Source: Antedon mediterranea
Lineage: Eukaryota > Echinodermata > Crinoidea > Comatulida > Antedonidae
Assembly: GCF_964355755.1 (NCBI RefSeq)
Contig: NC_092675.1
Coordinates: 19,978,912 to 20,042,911, forward strand
Length of the DNA: 64,000 nucleotides
Direction of reading: 5' to 3'
Positions within the stretch are counted from its first letter, which is position 1. Each line of letters opens with the position of its first letter. Below, one piece after another: positions 46,520 through 58,155 of the stretch. A program made the translations under genes and the position numbers. Below the pieces are notes generated by a model. It made no database searches, was not told the DNA's origin, and worked only from the letters and a program-made list of their open reading frames with translations.

Positions 46520-49500
46520 ATGACCAGGATGCCTGGTAATTATGAAATGCTAAGTGCATCAGAATTTATAAAAGGTAAAGATATTCTTATTATTAAATCT
46601 TTAAATTAAATAGACAATTTGTTTGAACGTACTAAGTAACTGGTACATTAGGTTATTTTGGACTTCTCAAAAGTGTAGGATAAACACATGTAATTTACAC
46701 AATTTAACATACTAATTAAAACAGCATGTTCTTTCACTATTCTTTGTTTCAATGTTAATGCAAATTCTAATTCGTATCTCACTTACAGTACCTGGATTAA
46801 CCAAAAATGGCTTAATTAAAATCTGTCTGAGAAATGCTTTAAATTCATTTTAACACCCTTATCAGAATAGTACTCTGGTTTCTTTTTAATGAAAATTTAA
46901 TTTATGCACAGATAACATTTTCAAAGTTTAAAAATTGAATACAGATTATTTGAAATATTTAAATGCTGAATAATTTACATACTTAGATACTGTATATTTC
47001 TTCGTAACAATTTTAACTATGTTTAATAACACTCAATTTGTGCTGTTTAAGCTAATATCACAGTAATAATACTGATATTACTATTAGGGAGGTTTCGCAA
47101 CCTTACGAAAACGGATACGTCACACATTTGTGAAACTTATAAGCTGATCCCCATTTCATATTCGTAAAGCATATTTGTGTTGACGAATATCACCAGTCAT
47201 ATTCGTAACTACAAAACGAGTATAGTTTTTGATCTATTTTGCACTTTTTGCATTTGAATCAGGAATGATTCGTGGTTATAATAGATTTATTGAAAGTAAT
47301 TTACTAAAATGCCAGGTCAATTTTGATAAATCGCAGTTTTTAAAGTCCTCACTCGCTTTGATGTTACGCTAGGCCTAGGCAGCCAAGCACCAAGCAACAC
47401 GTACCTGCGCTTTGCTCAAATTTACCGCAGTCATATTTTTGGCGCTGCCCTCAATATTTCGTTGCCATGCGAAACAGATTTTTACTGGCTTACGAAAACG
47501 AATACGTGCGCATGACGTATCCGTTTTTGTTATCGTATTCGTAAGATTACGAAACCTCTCTACTAATGGAAAAGTTTAATTTACAGGAACAGAACAGGTT
47601 GGATCTTTTATATCGTTGATACAGTATGCATTAGCTGATTAATGGTTCTAATTTTCATTCATATTTTTTTTTAGATCGTTTATATTTTGCCACACTGCGA
47701 AGTAAACCAAGAAGCACAGCAAATACTCACTATTTTTGTATTGATGATGAACTGGTGTATGAAAAGTATGTACAGTAAATTTAGTTATTTAAGTAAAAAA
47801 GATGTCTCCCTCTTTTAAATAAGGATCTTTTTTATAAATAATAAAAATGGTATTAAATGTACTGTACCACTGAAACTAGCAATAATTCTACTGCCTAGTT
47901 ACTACTTCATACAGTACTAACAGTTCTAATCACATTTTATGGGAAAGACACAACGACATAATGACAAACATATTCTATTCTCAAAAACCATTCTTTCTTG
48001 TCGTTATTTACTGTACTGTGTATAATATTCAACGTTTTTTTTTTTTCAATACTTTACTGTAGTCGTAACAAAAGTGAAAATGCAAAATTCATACAGAAAC
48101 TTTATATCATAGAATACCCAAAAAGAAAGGATTTAAATCAGCTTCATTATATTAAACAATATTTACTTTCTACTTCACTTTAAGTCAATTATTTTTAATT
48201 TGTTGTCATATTAAAATTTAATTCATCGCTCAATTCACCACATGAAGGAATTGAGTGGGTTATTCATGGTGTGCAATTACCAATAATCTATCTATCTATC
48301 ACATTTCCTTTCGTTGCAGTTTTTATGCTGATTTTGGGCCACTGAATTTAGCCCAGCTGTACAGGTATTGCTGTAAAGTTAACAAGAAACTCAAGGTAAT
48401 TGTTTTATTTTTGGGTGCATCTGTACCTAAATTTATTCTTATAATATAAGATTCTATAATGAAACCCCGGGCCTAGCTAGGCAGAGTAGTAAAATACCGC
48501 TGGCTAGCCTTTTCTCTATGTCACTATTGTACATAGTCAACCATTCAATAACACATATTTTGTTTATTAAATTTCATATCTACTATTACAACAAAGTACT
48601 GTAGGTATAGTAGTACAGTAGTTAAATATTACTATTCTGCCCATTGGAAAATCAAACGTTTTATAGGTTGGGTTGGTTACCATGTTGATATATTCAATGT
48701 CAATAGATTATGATAACTTTATTAATTTCTAAACAATATCTCAGTGGTCTTTTTGAATGGTATTTAAGGAACAAAATATTTAGATTGAAAATCAAATGTG
48801 TTCATTCAAGGTCACTGGGCACAAAGTATTTTGGCCACAGTGCATTATAGTATGAGTATCCCTTTTCAATGATTATTTTTCGTATGTTCATAGTCTTTCT
48901 CTCTTGCTAAGAAGAAGATAGTTCACTACACAAGTTTAGATGCACAGAAAAGAGCTAATTCAGCTTATCTCATTGGTAGTTATGCAGTAAGTGTTACATT
49001 TTTCCACTCAATTGCATATTTATCAGAAATAAAAGAAGAAATATCTTGTATAGACTGAAGCAAATCAGTACAATATTGTTCATACTGTATACCCATACAT
49101 TAAATGGACGAGAGGAAAAAGAAGCTACAATAATGCTGCAATGTCTACAATATTATCAACGTTTGGTTCTTCTGTGTACAAACCTTATACATTAAGCAAG
49201 TGTAGAATTTTTGAATCTCATATGATTTAAATCATTCCTTTTGTAGGTTATCTATCTAAAGAAGACACCTGAAGATGCGTACCGGGCCTTAGTTGGAGGT
49301 ACAAATCCTCCATTTCTTCCATTTAGGTAAGCTACAGTACCATTTTCATCTTTACATATTTATTTTTTCTTCTTAATGATCTTATCAGGTTCTCTAAATT
49401 TGTAGTTGTATTAGAAGGGGGGTCACTATTAGAGTAGTGGGTTACTATTACTAACCAATACCCAACTTTTCCGGTCAGCAACTCATACTGTAGCAAAATA

Positions 49501-52500
49501 ATAAAACAGTACGAATAACAAATTTGGTTGAACTCTAACTTTATTTTATAAACTCAAAAACACTGAATCCTCCCCAACTCCCAAGATCAACATGTATTAT
49601 CTCCTTATTTTCAAAATACGGCTGCATCATAAGTTTTTGTGACTCTAATAGTAACTCCCATGGGTTACTGTTAGAGTAGTGGGTTATTATTATAGATTGA
49701 CTTACTGTATAAGGTGGGTTACTATTAGAAGGGGGGTTACTATTAGAGTGTGGGTTACTATTAGAGTGTGGGTTACTATTAGAGTGTGGGTTACTAATAG
49801 AAGGAGGGTTACTATTAGAGTGTGGGTTACTAATAGATGGGGGGTTACTATTAGATTAGAGTGTGGGTTACTAATAGAAGAGGGGTTACTATTAGAGTGT
49901 GGGTTACTAATAGAAGGGGGGTTACTAATAGTAGGGGGTTACTAATAGTAGGGGGTTACTATTAGAGTGTGGGTTACTATTAGAAGATTTACAGTATAAA
50001 ACCAATTTATATTTTGCAGGGATGCATCATATGGGGCCTGTTCATACAATTTAACCCTGCTAGACTGTCTAAAAGCAGTTGATAAGGCAGCCTCTGTTGG
50101 CTTCTTTAACTTTGAGAATTTTGATGTAGAAGAATACGAACATTATGAGGTAGGTATATTATTATGCTAAATAATAAGCTTTATTGAAAAAATTGAAAAA
50201 GAACATACTGTAGTTATGTTTTTTTTAAACAAAATAAGAGAGTATTCTGCCTTTTTAAAAATCTTTTAAATGTATTGTCCTGAAAAAAATAATAATATGC
50301 CAATTTAATAACAATAATTAATTATAGTTATCCACTTTGACCACCAAAAATTGAATCGAAAAGAAAATGTATTTACCTAAAAAACTGTAATTCAAAGGAA
50401 AGAATAATCAAATTGCCTGCCAGCCAATGGGTTTTTTGTCATTATAAGTAAAAACATTAATTGTTTCCGGTTTTTCTCCATGGAAGTGATTAACTTTATT
50501 AACACTACAAAATAACCTTTTCAAAGTCTGATTTTATTAATTAATCTTTCAAGTAAATCATTTTAGATAAGTTTGTTAGGACTAAATGAATCGGTTTAAT
50601 TCTATATCTTACTGTAGCGTGTAGAAAATGGAGATTTTAACTGGTTGTTGCCTGACAAGTTTTTGGCTTTCAGTGGTCCACACGCAAAAAGCAAAATAGA
50701 AAATGGTAAGTTTCATTTATGTAGTTATAGAAAAATGTAAAATACAAAAAAACTTTTTATACAAAATGAAATTCACTATAAAAGAAAAAAATTTAGTACA
50801 TTTTCTGTCTTGATAACAATATTTTCAATTAGCTTTTGCCACTCTGTCTACACTACTATCAAATGTGCCCATATATGGACATGATGATGTCATATCACTA
50901 CCACATTTGGGCATATCACTACCATATTTGAACACATCACATTTTTTTTTAAAACTTGTTTGATAGTGTAGACAGAGCTTAAGGGTAGAATAAAAGGAGA
51001 TATATTTATATATTACTAAAGCCATGAAGATATTGTATAGTTCTACATGGTTTTTTTAATTCTTCTTCTTTCCGTATAGGTTACCCACTGCATGCACCAG
51101 AAGCCTACTTCCCCTACTTTAGAAAACACAACATCACCACAATTATCCGACTGAACAAAAAGATTTACGAAGCTCGTAGATTCCATGACGCAGGATTTGA
51201 TCACCACGATCTGTTCTTTATCGATGGTAGCGTACCTAGTGACGCGATAGTGCAAAGGTTTCTGTCGATATCAGAGAATGCTGACGGTGCTATTGCTGTG
51301 CATTGTAAAGGTAAGTTTGTAATTATTTTACAATTTATGTTACACTCAAATTTTTAGCCTAGACATTTAGTTGCTAGGTTAAAATTGTTAAAGCTTAGCT
51401 ACAGGAGTCGCCAAATAGTGTAACATCAAGTTGAACCATTTAACCACTTAAAAATAAGGATTATTTAAGCAGAATTTTGACAATTTGTTTACCAAAAGAA
51501 ATTAATGTTTTTTTTTGTTACACATGTTATAATGTACATTAACCAAATACTGTATTTATTTAAAATTCATGCCTGTGCAATAGTTGAGCTTTTACATTAA
51601 TATTCTTAAATTTTGTTGAGTTGTATTTAAATCAACAATTTATGTTTGTACAGCTGGACTAGGAAGGACAGGTACGCTTATCGGTTGTTATATGATGAAG
51701 CATTACCGATTCACCGCTGCCGAAGCAATAGCGTGGTTGAGAATCTGCCGGCCTGGTTCTGTCATTGGGCCTCAACAACATTTTATGGAAGAGTAAGTAA
51801 TTAGTTACATTTCTCAAATTTAATACATCTACATGTATATCTAGGAATTATTTTGACATGTTTGACCTTTTAAAATGGCACTTAACTTAAGCATTAGTTT
51901 TAAAGTGGAGTGGAGTTGTGGCTTGGTGGTTATGATGCTTGACTACCACTCCAAGGGTTCTGGGTTCAAGTCCCATCACATGTCAGGATTTTTTCTAAGG
52001 ACAAAATTACAACTCCACTCCCAAAGACTTGTAATAAGACTTGGTTTATATAGAGCATCTTGTGTATAATGTTTGCTGAGGGTCCCTAATGATCAGCAAT
52101 TGCTGGATGGATCACCCTCATTAAATATGGTAAAAAAAAAAAAAGTATGGACATCATTTCATGCTAAAATACACAGAGAAGCTAAAAGTGTTTATTATTT
52201 ATTATCCTCCATGGCATTCAATCATTTTCATAAAGAAATACATTATTATTCTATTGCTTTTTACCACATGGATTGTGTCAAACAGTAACATGCCAACTCT
52301 TTTACAATTAAATAATGTTTAGATTTGGTGGATTAATGAAAAGTAGTGTTAACAGCTACAATGGTACTATATATGGCCTGGTGCACTGCTAGCTATGAAG
52401 TAAAAGCATATAATGTTAATGATCTTGTAGATAGGCCTTTAAACGTATTGATTTTCTTATTGTTGTTTATTATTTGTTAAAGTTGTTAAGATGCTATTGT

Positions 52501-55500
52501 AGGTCCTTTAGAGCACCTCTTCTATTATGTCTTACTAATGCATCTTTACTTTATAATACTTTATAACCATGAGATAACAATACAAATGTCATATGCTCAC
52601 TTAATGGATACAATCCATTGTGTCATATATTGTCCTTTGTCTTGTTTGTAAAGGCTGTCAATTCAATGCTAATCCATTTAGCTGCCTAACTTGAAGTTTG
52701 CTTAATGTTTAAAGATATATTGTCCCCCTGAAAAAAACTTTTTTTGTTGAATATGCCATTTTTATGGCACATAATACTTAATAGTAATTCACTTTGACCA
52801 AAAATTGGATTAAAAAAAATATTATTTACCTAAAAAAACTGTAATTTAAAGCAAAAAATAGCCAGCCAATGGGTTTTTGGTTGAATTTAACCATTTATTT
52901 TGTCATTTTATAAGTAAAACATTTTAACGAAAACTATTAAAACTACAAATAACCTATTCAAAGTCTGATTTAATTAATGTTCATTTTTCATGTTTTTGGG
53001 GGACTATACATCTTTAAAACAAGTAAATATTTGAAAGGAGTTTAATATATACATTACTGTATAATTATTATATTTACATTTTCAAGGATTATTTATTGAT
53101 TTGGTTTGTTTAAAACACATTGTATATTTAAAACATTCGTTTTGTATAAAGAATTATACGAAACTAGCTTAATTTTCATACAGTATATCACATAAATAAA
53201 AATAATCAATAACTACCTGCATTAATTTCCACAAAAAAAACCACAAAAGTTGTCTTTCTACTTAATAGGACTCATATAAAACATTAAAATAATTTTACAA
53301 AAATGTGCATTAGATTAAAATTATTACTGTATTATTATAATTGTATTGGAGCTGAAGCTTGGTGGTTAACGTGGTTACCTTACAATCCCAAGGTCTAGTT
53401 TTCAATCCTGACCTAGTGCCAGGGTTGTAACTCACGACTCTTTCCACTCTACTCCCTAAGTCTCAAATGAGACTTCGTTTATAAGCACGATAAATTATTA
53501 AATATTTATCCATCCTGTAATCTGTAATTGGTGGTGAGTTACTCGCTGTTAGATGCGTATAAAATAAAACATTTTAAAAATAAATAAATTAGCATTGATT
53601 GAATTATTAGAATTAATTCGCTTTGTTTTTCAGGAAACAACCCGGTATGTGGGTGCAAGGCGACATTTATCGGAAAAAAGCGAGAGATGGGCGTGTAGTT
53701 AACCGACAAAGCGTGTCGCAGATCTTGACAGGTGTAGATGACATTAATATTAATGATTCGGACAGGACAGACAAAGTAATTATCATTCTTGATCTATTTT
53801 AGTAGTGGCAATATTGAATTACATTTATAGTTTGTATCCTTCGTTTGAGAGATATCACTAGTAAGAGAACACTCAAGCTTTGTCTACACTATCAAACCAG
53901 TAACAAAAAAAAGTGTGACCAAATATAGTAGTGATTTGCTTAAATATGGTAGTGATATGACATCATCATGTCCATATATGGGCACATCACATTTTTTTGT
54001 AACATAAAGTTTGATAGTGTAGACATAGCTTAAACCTTCCCATGAAACAAATGAGGGACATGTTTGAAATTGAAATATTTTATTTATACTGTGCCATCTC
54101 TTCAGTCAAAGACTTACAGAGGGTCCAGTTATGATCAGTGGCTGTGATGTACTACCCCCTCTTGAAAGATGTACTAAAACCATGGAGCGTGTGAGCCTCG
54201 AACCCTTGCTGATGTTATAGCTACGTAATTATGGTTCCACTGTCTTAACCGCTTGGCCACTAACTCAATGTTACCCCCTATTCTTGAGACAGTTTATACT
54301 TAGATTCTCAAAGATGTCCTATTCATAAGAATTTTACTATAGTGGAAGTGTTATATTTATTCAATAAACACTATGAATCATAAATCTACTTATAAATAAT
54401 TTGTTTTAGGACTCAACATATAAAGTACATAGTAGTGGAAGTAATGAGTTAACTCAGGGAGACAAGCTTCGTCTTCTGAAAGCCAGAAAAGCTCGTTCAG
54501 CTACCACCGGAGCTTTGAAGTAAGTCAATAGTTTTCTTTCACATTATTCCAGGGGATAATGCAAGGGTGCATGCTTCCTCCCTTGGTTATTAGCTTGAAT
54601 GAAATATGAACTACTTTTTGATATCTATATATGTATTAAAAGACTATGACTATTATACAGATATTGCTTAGAGGTTAAATATAAGATTTGACATAGGCTA
54701 TGTAATATTATTATTATATGTTATTAATGCTATTAATACTATCAAATGTTAGTGGGAAGTTCCAGGAAGTTGGTGAGATCACAACCCAAAATTCTGTTAA
54801 TAAAAACATATGTTTCGTCTACCCTAAGGAAGAATTGTCATACACCTTCAAACTTTTTTCAAATCACACAAAATCAAACAAATTTCTTTTTAATTAAACA
54901 TCATTTTATATTGCAGACTTGATGAGGGCAAGATTCATACAAGATCTACTACACAGCCTTTTAGGTAAATTACTCAAAATTAGTAAAATTGCTTTACTAT
55001 TAATCATCATCATTACATTTTCTTGTTTTTTCTTTGTTTTATACTTTTATTTTAATTCATGTGCAATTCATTATCATACTCTTGTAAATGTTTATTCACT
55101 GTTCTGTTTGACTTTAGTTAAAGACATTTTTTTATGGGGTTTTTATTTTCCAGGATTATTTTTCAGCAAAACTCTTGTACAGTATATTTGCAGGTCATGT
55201 TCCTCAAACAATAACCCACGTTCTTTCATATTTCTGTAAAATGTAGTTTAAAAGCCTTAATTTCCAGAAAATAATTGTGAGGCAATCAAAGCTTGCCTGT
55301 AGGAGAGTTTAATGTCTATGTTCAAATGTGATTTATTGGCCCTTGTCAGTGAGGAAAAGTACTATTGAATGTTTTATAATTTTTTATCTATGTGGTCACT
55401 TTTATATTGAAACACTTTTCTTTCTTTCAACTTCACTATTCAGCGATTATTATTACGACTACCAAATCAGGTACGGCAGCTTCTTAAGTGTTACTGTTTT

Positions 55501-57631
55501 TGTTGGTGTTTGTAATATACGGAATATATATATATTCAACAATATATTTGCAACAGATAACTGGATCTCTGCTTTTCAAAATTCTTACTTCTGATACATG
55601 TTCAATGTTGTACTCTAGTCTGGTTTGTGATTCATGTTATTTGGAACCATAAATGAACAAATAAACGAGGCTGTCAAAAAAACTGCCGCCTGACAAAATA
55701 TAAAGCGCTTCTGCCGAACGAGTAAAGCTCTGTCTACACTAACAAACTTTATGTGATAAAGAAGTGATGTGATTTCCATATATGGACATGGTGATGTATC
55801 ATTACCATATTTGGGCATATCACTACCATATTTGGGCATATCAAACTAATTTGATAGTGTAGACAGAGCTTTAGTGCAACACGGATAAGCAACATAGGAT
55901 ATCAAGAATGCCCTTTTTTGTCTTTCAAACACGTCTGTGAAAGACATGTGTTAATGCTGAAATTAAATTTCAGAATTTAAAATGACTACTACATACACAA
56001 CACCAAATACAGAATTTGTATTCTTTACCATAGTCATTGCCACTATATCATCCAATCATGTAATACCTGTTCTTTTACCATGGGTCATCTGATCAACACC
56101 AATCCATTATATAAAAATAAGCGGGTCAAAATGGTCAAAGCTTATATGAGAATTGTCATGCAATTGTTCAGTCATTTATGGTTTATTCAGATAATCGTGA
56201 ATTGTCATGGTCTATATTGTTAACTTAACAGCTAATTTGTCATTCATTCGTCTGCACGTATAACCTAAGACCAGTGTTCAGACTGACTACATTATGAGAG
56301 CGCAGCTTAAGTCAGTGTTTCATTTCTTCATCCATTTGTTGTTCAAACCAGAAGAAATACTAAAAAAGACTAGGTTTTAACTTTATTTCTTATACTTAGG
56401 TAAAGAATAGGTAACTTGTGAGGTAATCTCTAAAAAAAATAGTGGTTTAGCTTGCTTAGAAAAATCTACTATAAATAGGTATGTAACATAATGGTTTGCC
56501 CTACTACCCATTCAAAGTATTGATTGATTGAATTTATTTGATGCTCAACATTAAAATAACAAACAGGCAAAAGACAAAATAACGAGCATCAGGAACACCC
56601 ATTAGGCCGGAAAAACCAGCCCATTTCCAATGTGGTCCAAATTGCACATAACAAACAATACAAAATACAATATTTATAAAAAATATATATATATATACAT
56701 TAAAATAAAGCCCAGTAAAACAGAAAAATTAAAAGAGAAAGCAAACAAGTAATGAGTAAGATTGCACGTTATCAAGACCATTATAGTTATCAAAATTATT
56801 ATAAATATTAAATATTGCGTTCAAAATGTTTTTTAATATTTGATTTGAAAGTAGTTATGTTGGAAATTAATTTTAAGCTTGTTGGGTACTACCTACCATA
56901 ATACTATCAGTCTGAGCATACCCTAATATAATTTTGCTTTAAAAATGTGTCTGTTGATCTATTTACAATAATATATGTAAAATATATCCAATAATAATGG
57001 TATATTAAGTTGTAGACCTACTATTGATGCCACTAACCAATTGATATGCCACTAACTGAATGCTTTGTACATTAAAGGCCATCTTAATCCATCCTATGTC
57101 TAATGCATGCATGTTTTCTCTACTGTTAATAAAACTATAGTAACTGCATTATCTTGTGAGGCTTTTAATTCACTTATCTTCTCTTTAATTTATTTTTATT
57201 AAATTATACACATACTACTATATAAACATTATATTTATATGTTTTTTTAATTCAAAGCTTTTCTATGAACAGGCCCAACCCAATTAATTAATTAATTTTT
57301 TTTTAGCAAATAAAATCTGTGGTTTTATCATTATCACAAGATAATATTATTTTTTATTTATTAAGTTTTTGTTGGGTACTACTTTCCAAAATGATTCCTA
57401 AACTAGTAATATAGTTAAGTTAGTTATCATTTTAAAATTCTTTTTGTTTGAAGAATTTCTTCATCAAGTTCAGGAACTGCAGCACCTCTCAAGTCTTCCA
57501 AGGTTGTTTCATCATCATCTGCTAGCTATGGCGGTATGAAGCGTGGCTTACGTCACTCAGCAGCAACCAACACTGCCTTCAAAAGGTCTTCATGCACTCC
57601 ATCGTTTGTGATAAACAGTAGTGTGCCTTAG
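46520..57631 (+). CDS. CDC14A: CDC14-type dual-specificity protein phosphatase, 13 coding exons, 486 aa
   Basis: Removes phosphate from Ser/Thr-Pro sites of CDK substrates; animal CDC14 proteins act at centrosomes, basal bodies, cilia and in DNA repair. Exons: 46520-46574, 47675-47765, 48320-48395, 48894-48986, 49247-49326, 50020-50149, 50618-50705, 51080-51310, 51654-51792, 53634-53775, 54410-54519, 54917-54964, 57454-57631; 1461 nt with TAG, in frame. Residues about 19-160 are the N-terminal domain ([50 protein letters not shown]). The catalytic domain has [23 protein letters not shown] and the P-loop HCKAGLGRTG, Cys at about 280 and Arg about 286, split by an intron after [16 protein letters not shown] follows. 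The tail is Ser/Lys-rich and shorter than human CDC14A. A/B assignment is uncertain. Start: first ATG of the exon; a second in-frame ATG is three codons on. Confidence 0.95.
47086..47561. mobile_element. Foldback element, 476 bp, intact copy (CDC14 intron 1)
   Basis: Ends AGGGAGGTTTCGCAACCTTA and TAAGATTACGAAACCTCTCT. Inner arm words are CGAAAACGGATACGTCACAC and GCGCATGACGTATCCGTTTT. Same family as 4421-6830, which is in the opposite orientation and split by a later insertion. No ORF. Confidence 0.85.
49425..49988. repeat. 18-bp minisatellite (GGGTTACTATTAGAGTGT), CDC14 intron 5
   Basis: About 15 close units at 49715-49985 and looser ones from 49425. Variants are TTACTAATAGAAGGGG and TTACTATTAGAGTGTG. 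The 18-bp period keeps one frame open and produces a spurious 88-codon ORF of VTIRVW repeats. The array ends some 30 bp before exon 6 (50020). Confidence 0.93.
50831..50983. mobile_element. MITE copy (CDC14 intron 7)
   Basis: CACTCTGTCTACACTACTATC on the left and TGATAGTGTAGACAGAGCTT on the right. The core is in reverse order (CCATATATGGACATGATGATG, then ACCATATTTGAACACATCAC). Confidence 0.85.
51905..52144 (+). mobile_element. SINE family A, near-complete copy
   Basis: tRNA-like head with box A TGGCTTGGTGGTTATGATG and box B GGTTCAAGTCC, a unique body (CATGTCAGGATTTTTTC, AATAAGACTTGGTTTATATAG), a LINE-like tail (GGGTCCCTAATGATCAGC with GCTGGATGGATCACCCTCA) and a poly(A) end. In CDC14 intron 9. 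Confidence 0.88.
53345..53590 (+). mobile_element. SINE family A, diverged copy
   Basis: GGAGCTGAAGCTTGGTGGTT and TACAATCCCAAGGTCTAG mark the tRNA-like head. The body has GTTGTAACTCACGACTC and ACTTCGTTTATAAGCACG. The end is A-rich. Same intron as the copy at 51905. Confidence 0.65.
53874..54033. mobile_element. MITE copy (CDC14 intron 10)
   Basis: CAAGCTTTGTCTACACTATC on the left and TTTGATAGTGTAGACATAGC on the right, with the core CATCATGTCCATATATGGGC. Confidence 0.87.
54070..54283 (-). mobile_element. SINE family B, copy with tRNA-like head
   Basis: On the minus strand: GTGGCCAAGCGGTTAAGAC (box A) and GGGTTCGAGGCTCAC (box B), then CTCCATGGTTTTAGTAC and CACTGATCATAACTGGACCC, ending CAGTATAAATAAAATATTTC. 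Same order as 28850-29122, which lacks the head. The head resembles Leu/Ser tRNAs. Confidence 0.83.
55723..55873. mobile_element. MITE copy (CDC14 intron 12)
   Basis: GTAAAGCTCTGTCTACACTA on the left and GATAGTGTAGACAGAGCTTT on the right, with the core ACCATATTTGGGCATATCAC given twice. Confidence 0.88.
56520..56745 (-). repeat. LINE 3' end fragment (CDC14 intron 12)
   Basis: On the minus strand, TGGGCTGGTTTTTCCGGCC and TGGGTGTTCCTGATGCTCG are followed by AATGTTGAGCATCAAATAAA and a CAATCAATCA tail, a typical retroposon end. No coding part remains. Confidence 0.6.
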
Positions 57632-58097
57632 AGTGTAGTATAAGGGGTTAGGGTGAGGTCTAGCATTAGCATCTTAGATGCATTGTCGCCCTTGAAATAA
57701 TAAAAATGACACACAAACTAAGCGTTAATAATACTATATAAAATACTATAGACTTGCATGAAACTTAGTTTCAATACTTGAAATACCAACTTAACTTTAT
57801 GAAATACAGAAACAAATTTATTTCATTTTATTTATTATCATTTTTTTTACTATTTTTATTCTGAATATAAAACTGGTGTTGGGTACCTAAATGTTCTCTC
57901 TTTTTTTCAGTATTTTACTTTTAAAGTAATATTTGTTAATACATTTTGGAAAGACAAATATTGTTTTGATTCTGATGAACAACATATCCTCATGATTCCT
58001 TCCCCAACATCACCTCAAATCCTGCCTGAAACCTCTGCATGCCCCTGAAAAAAGTGGCAAAAACATTAGTTAATTTTTACTATATTTTATTTTTCAG

Positions 58098-58155
58098 TAG
58101 CAGTACAAGAACAAGCCCAAGAATGCATCACACGACTCGCTCCGCCTTACGATGA
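58098..58155 (+). CDS. CDC14A: Possible alternative last coding exon of CDC14
   Basis: Acceptor TATTTTTCAG/TAGCAG at 58098. If a donor inside the last exon is used (CAAAAG/GTCTTC, ending at 57585), the frame continues with a Ser/Thr/Arg-rich end (SSTRTSPRMHHTTRSALR) to TGA at 58155. The product would be 490 aa. The basic, Ser-rich composition is like the rest of the tail. Transcript data would decide between this and the unspliced end at 57631. Confidence 0.45.

Noticed and set aside
49679-49945. 88-codon ORF with VTIRVW repeats
   Set aside because: Produced by the 18-bp minisatellite; it lies in a CDC14 intron.
54919-55239. 106-codon plus-strand ORF
   Set aside because: It starts out of frame in the 48-nt CDC14 exon and runs into AT-rich intron, whose hydrophobic reading is typical of poly-T-rich DNA.
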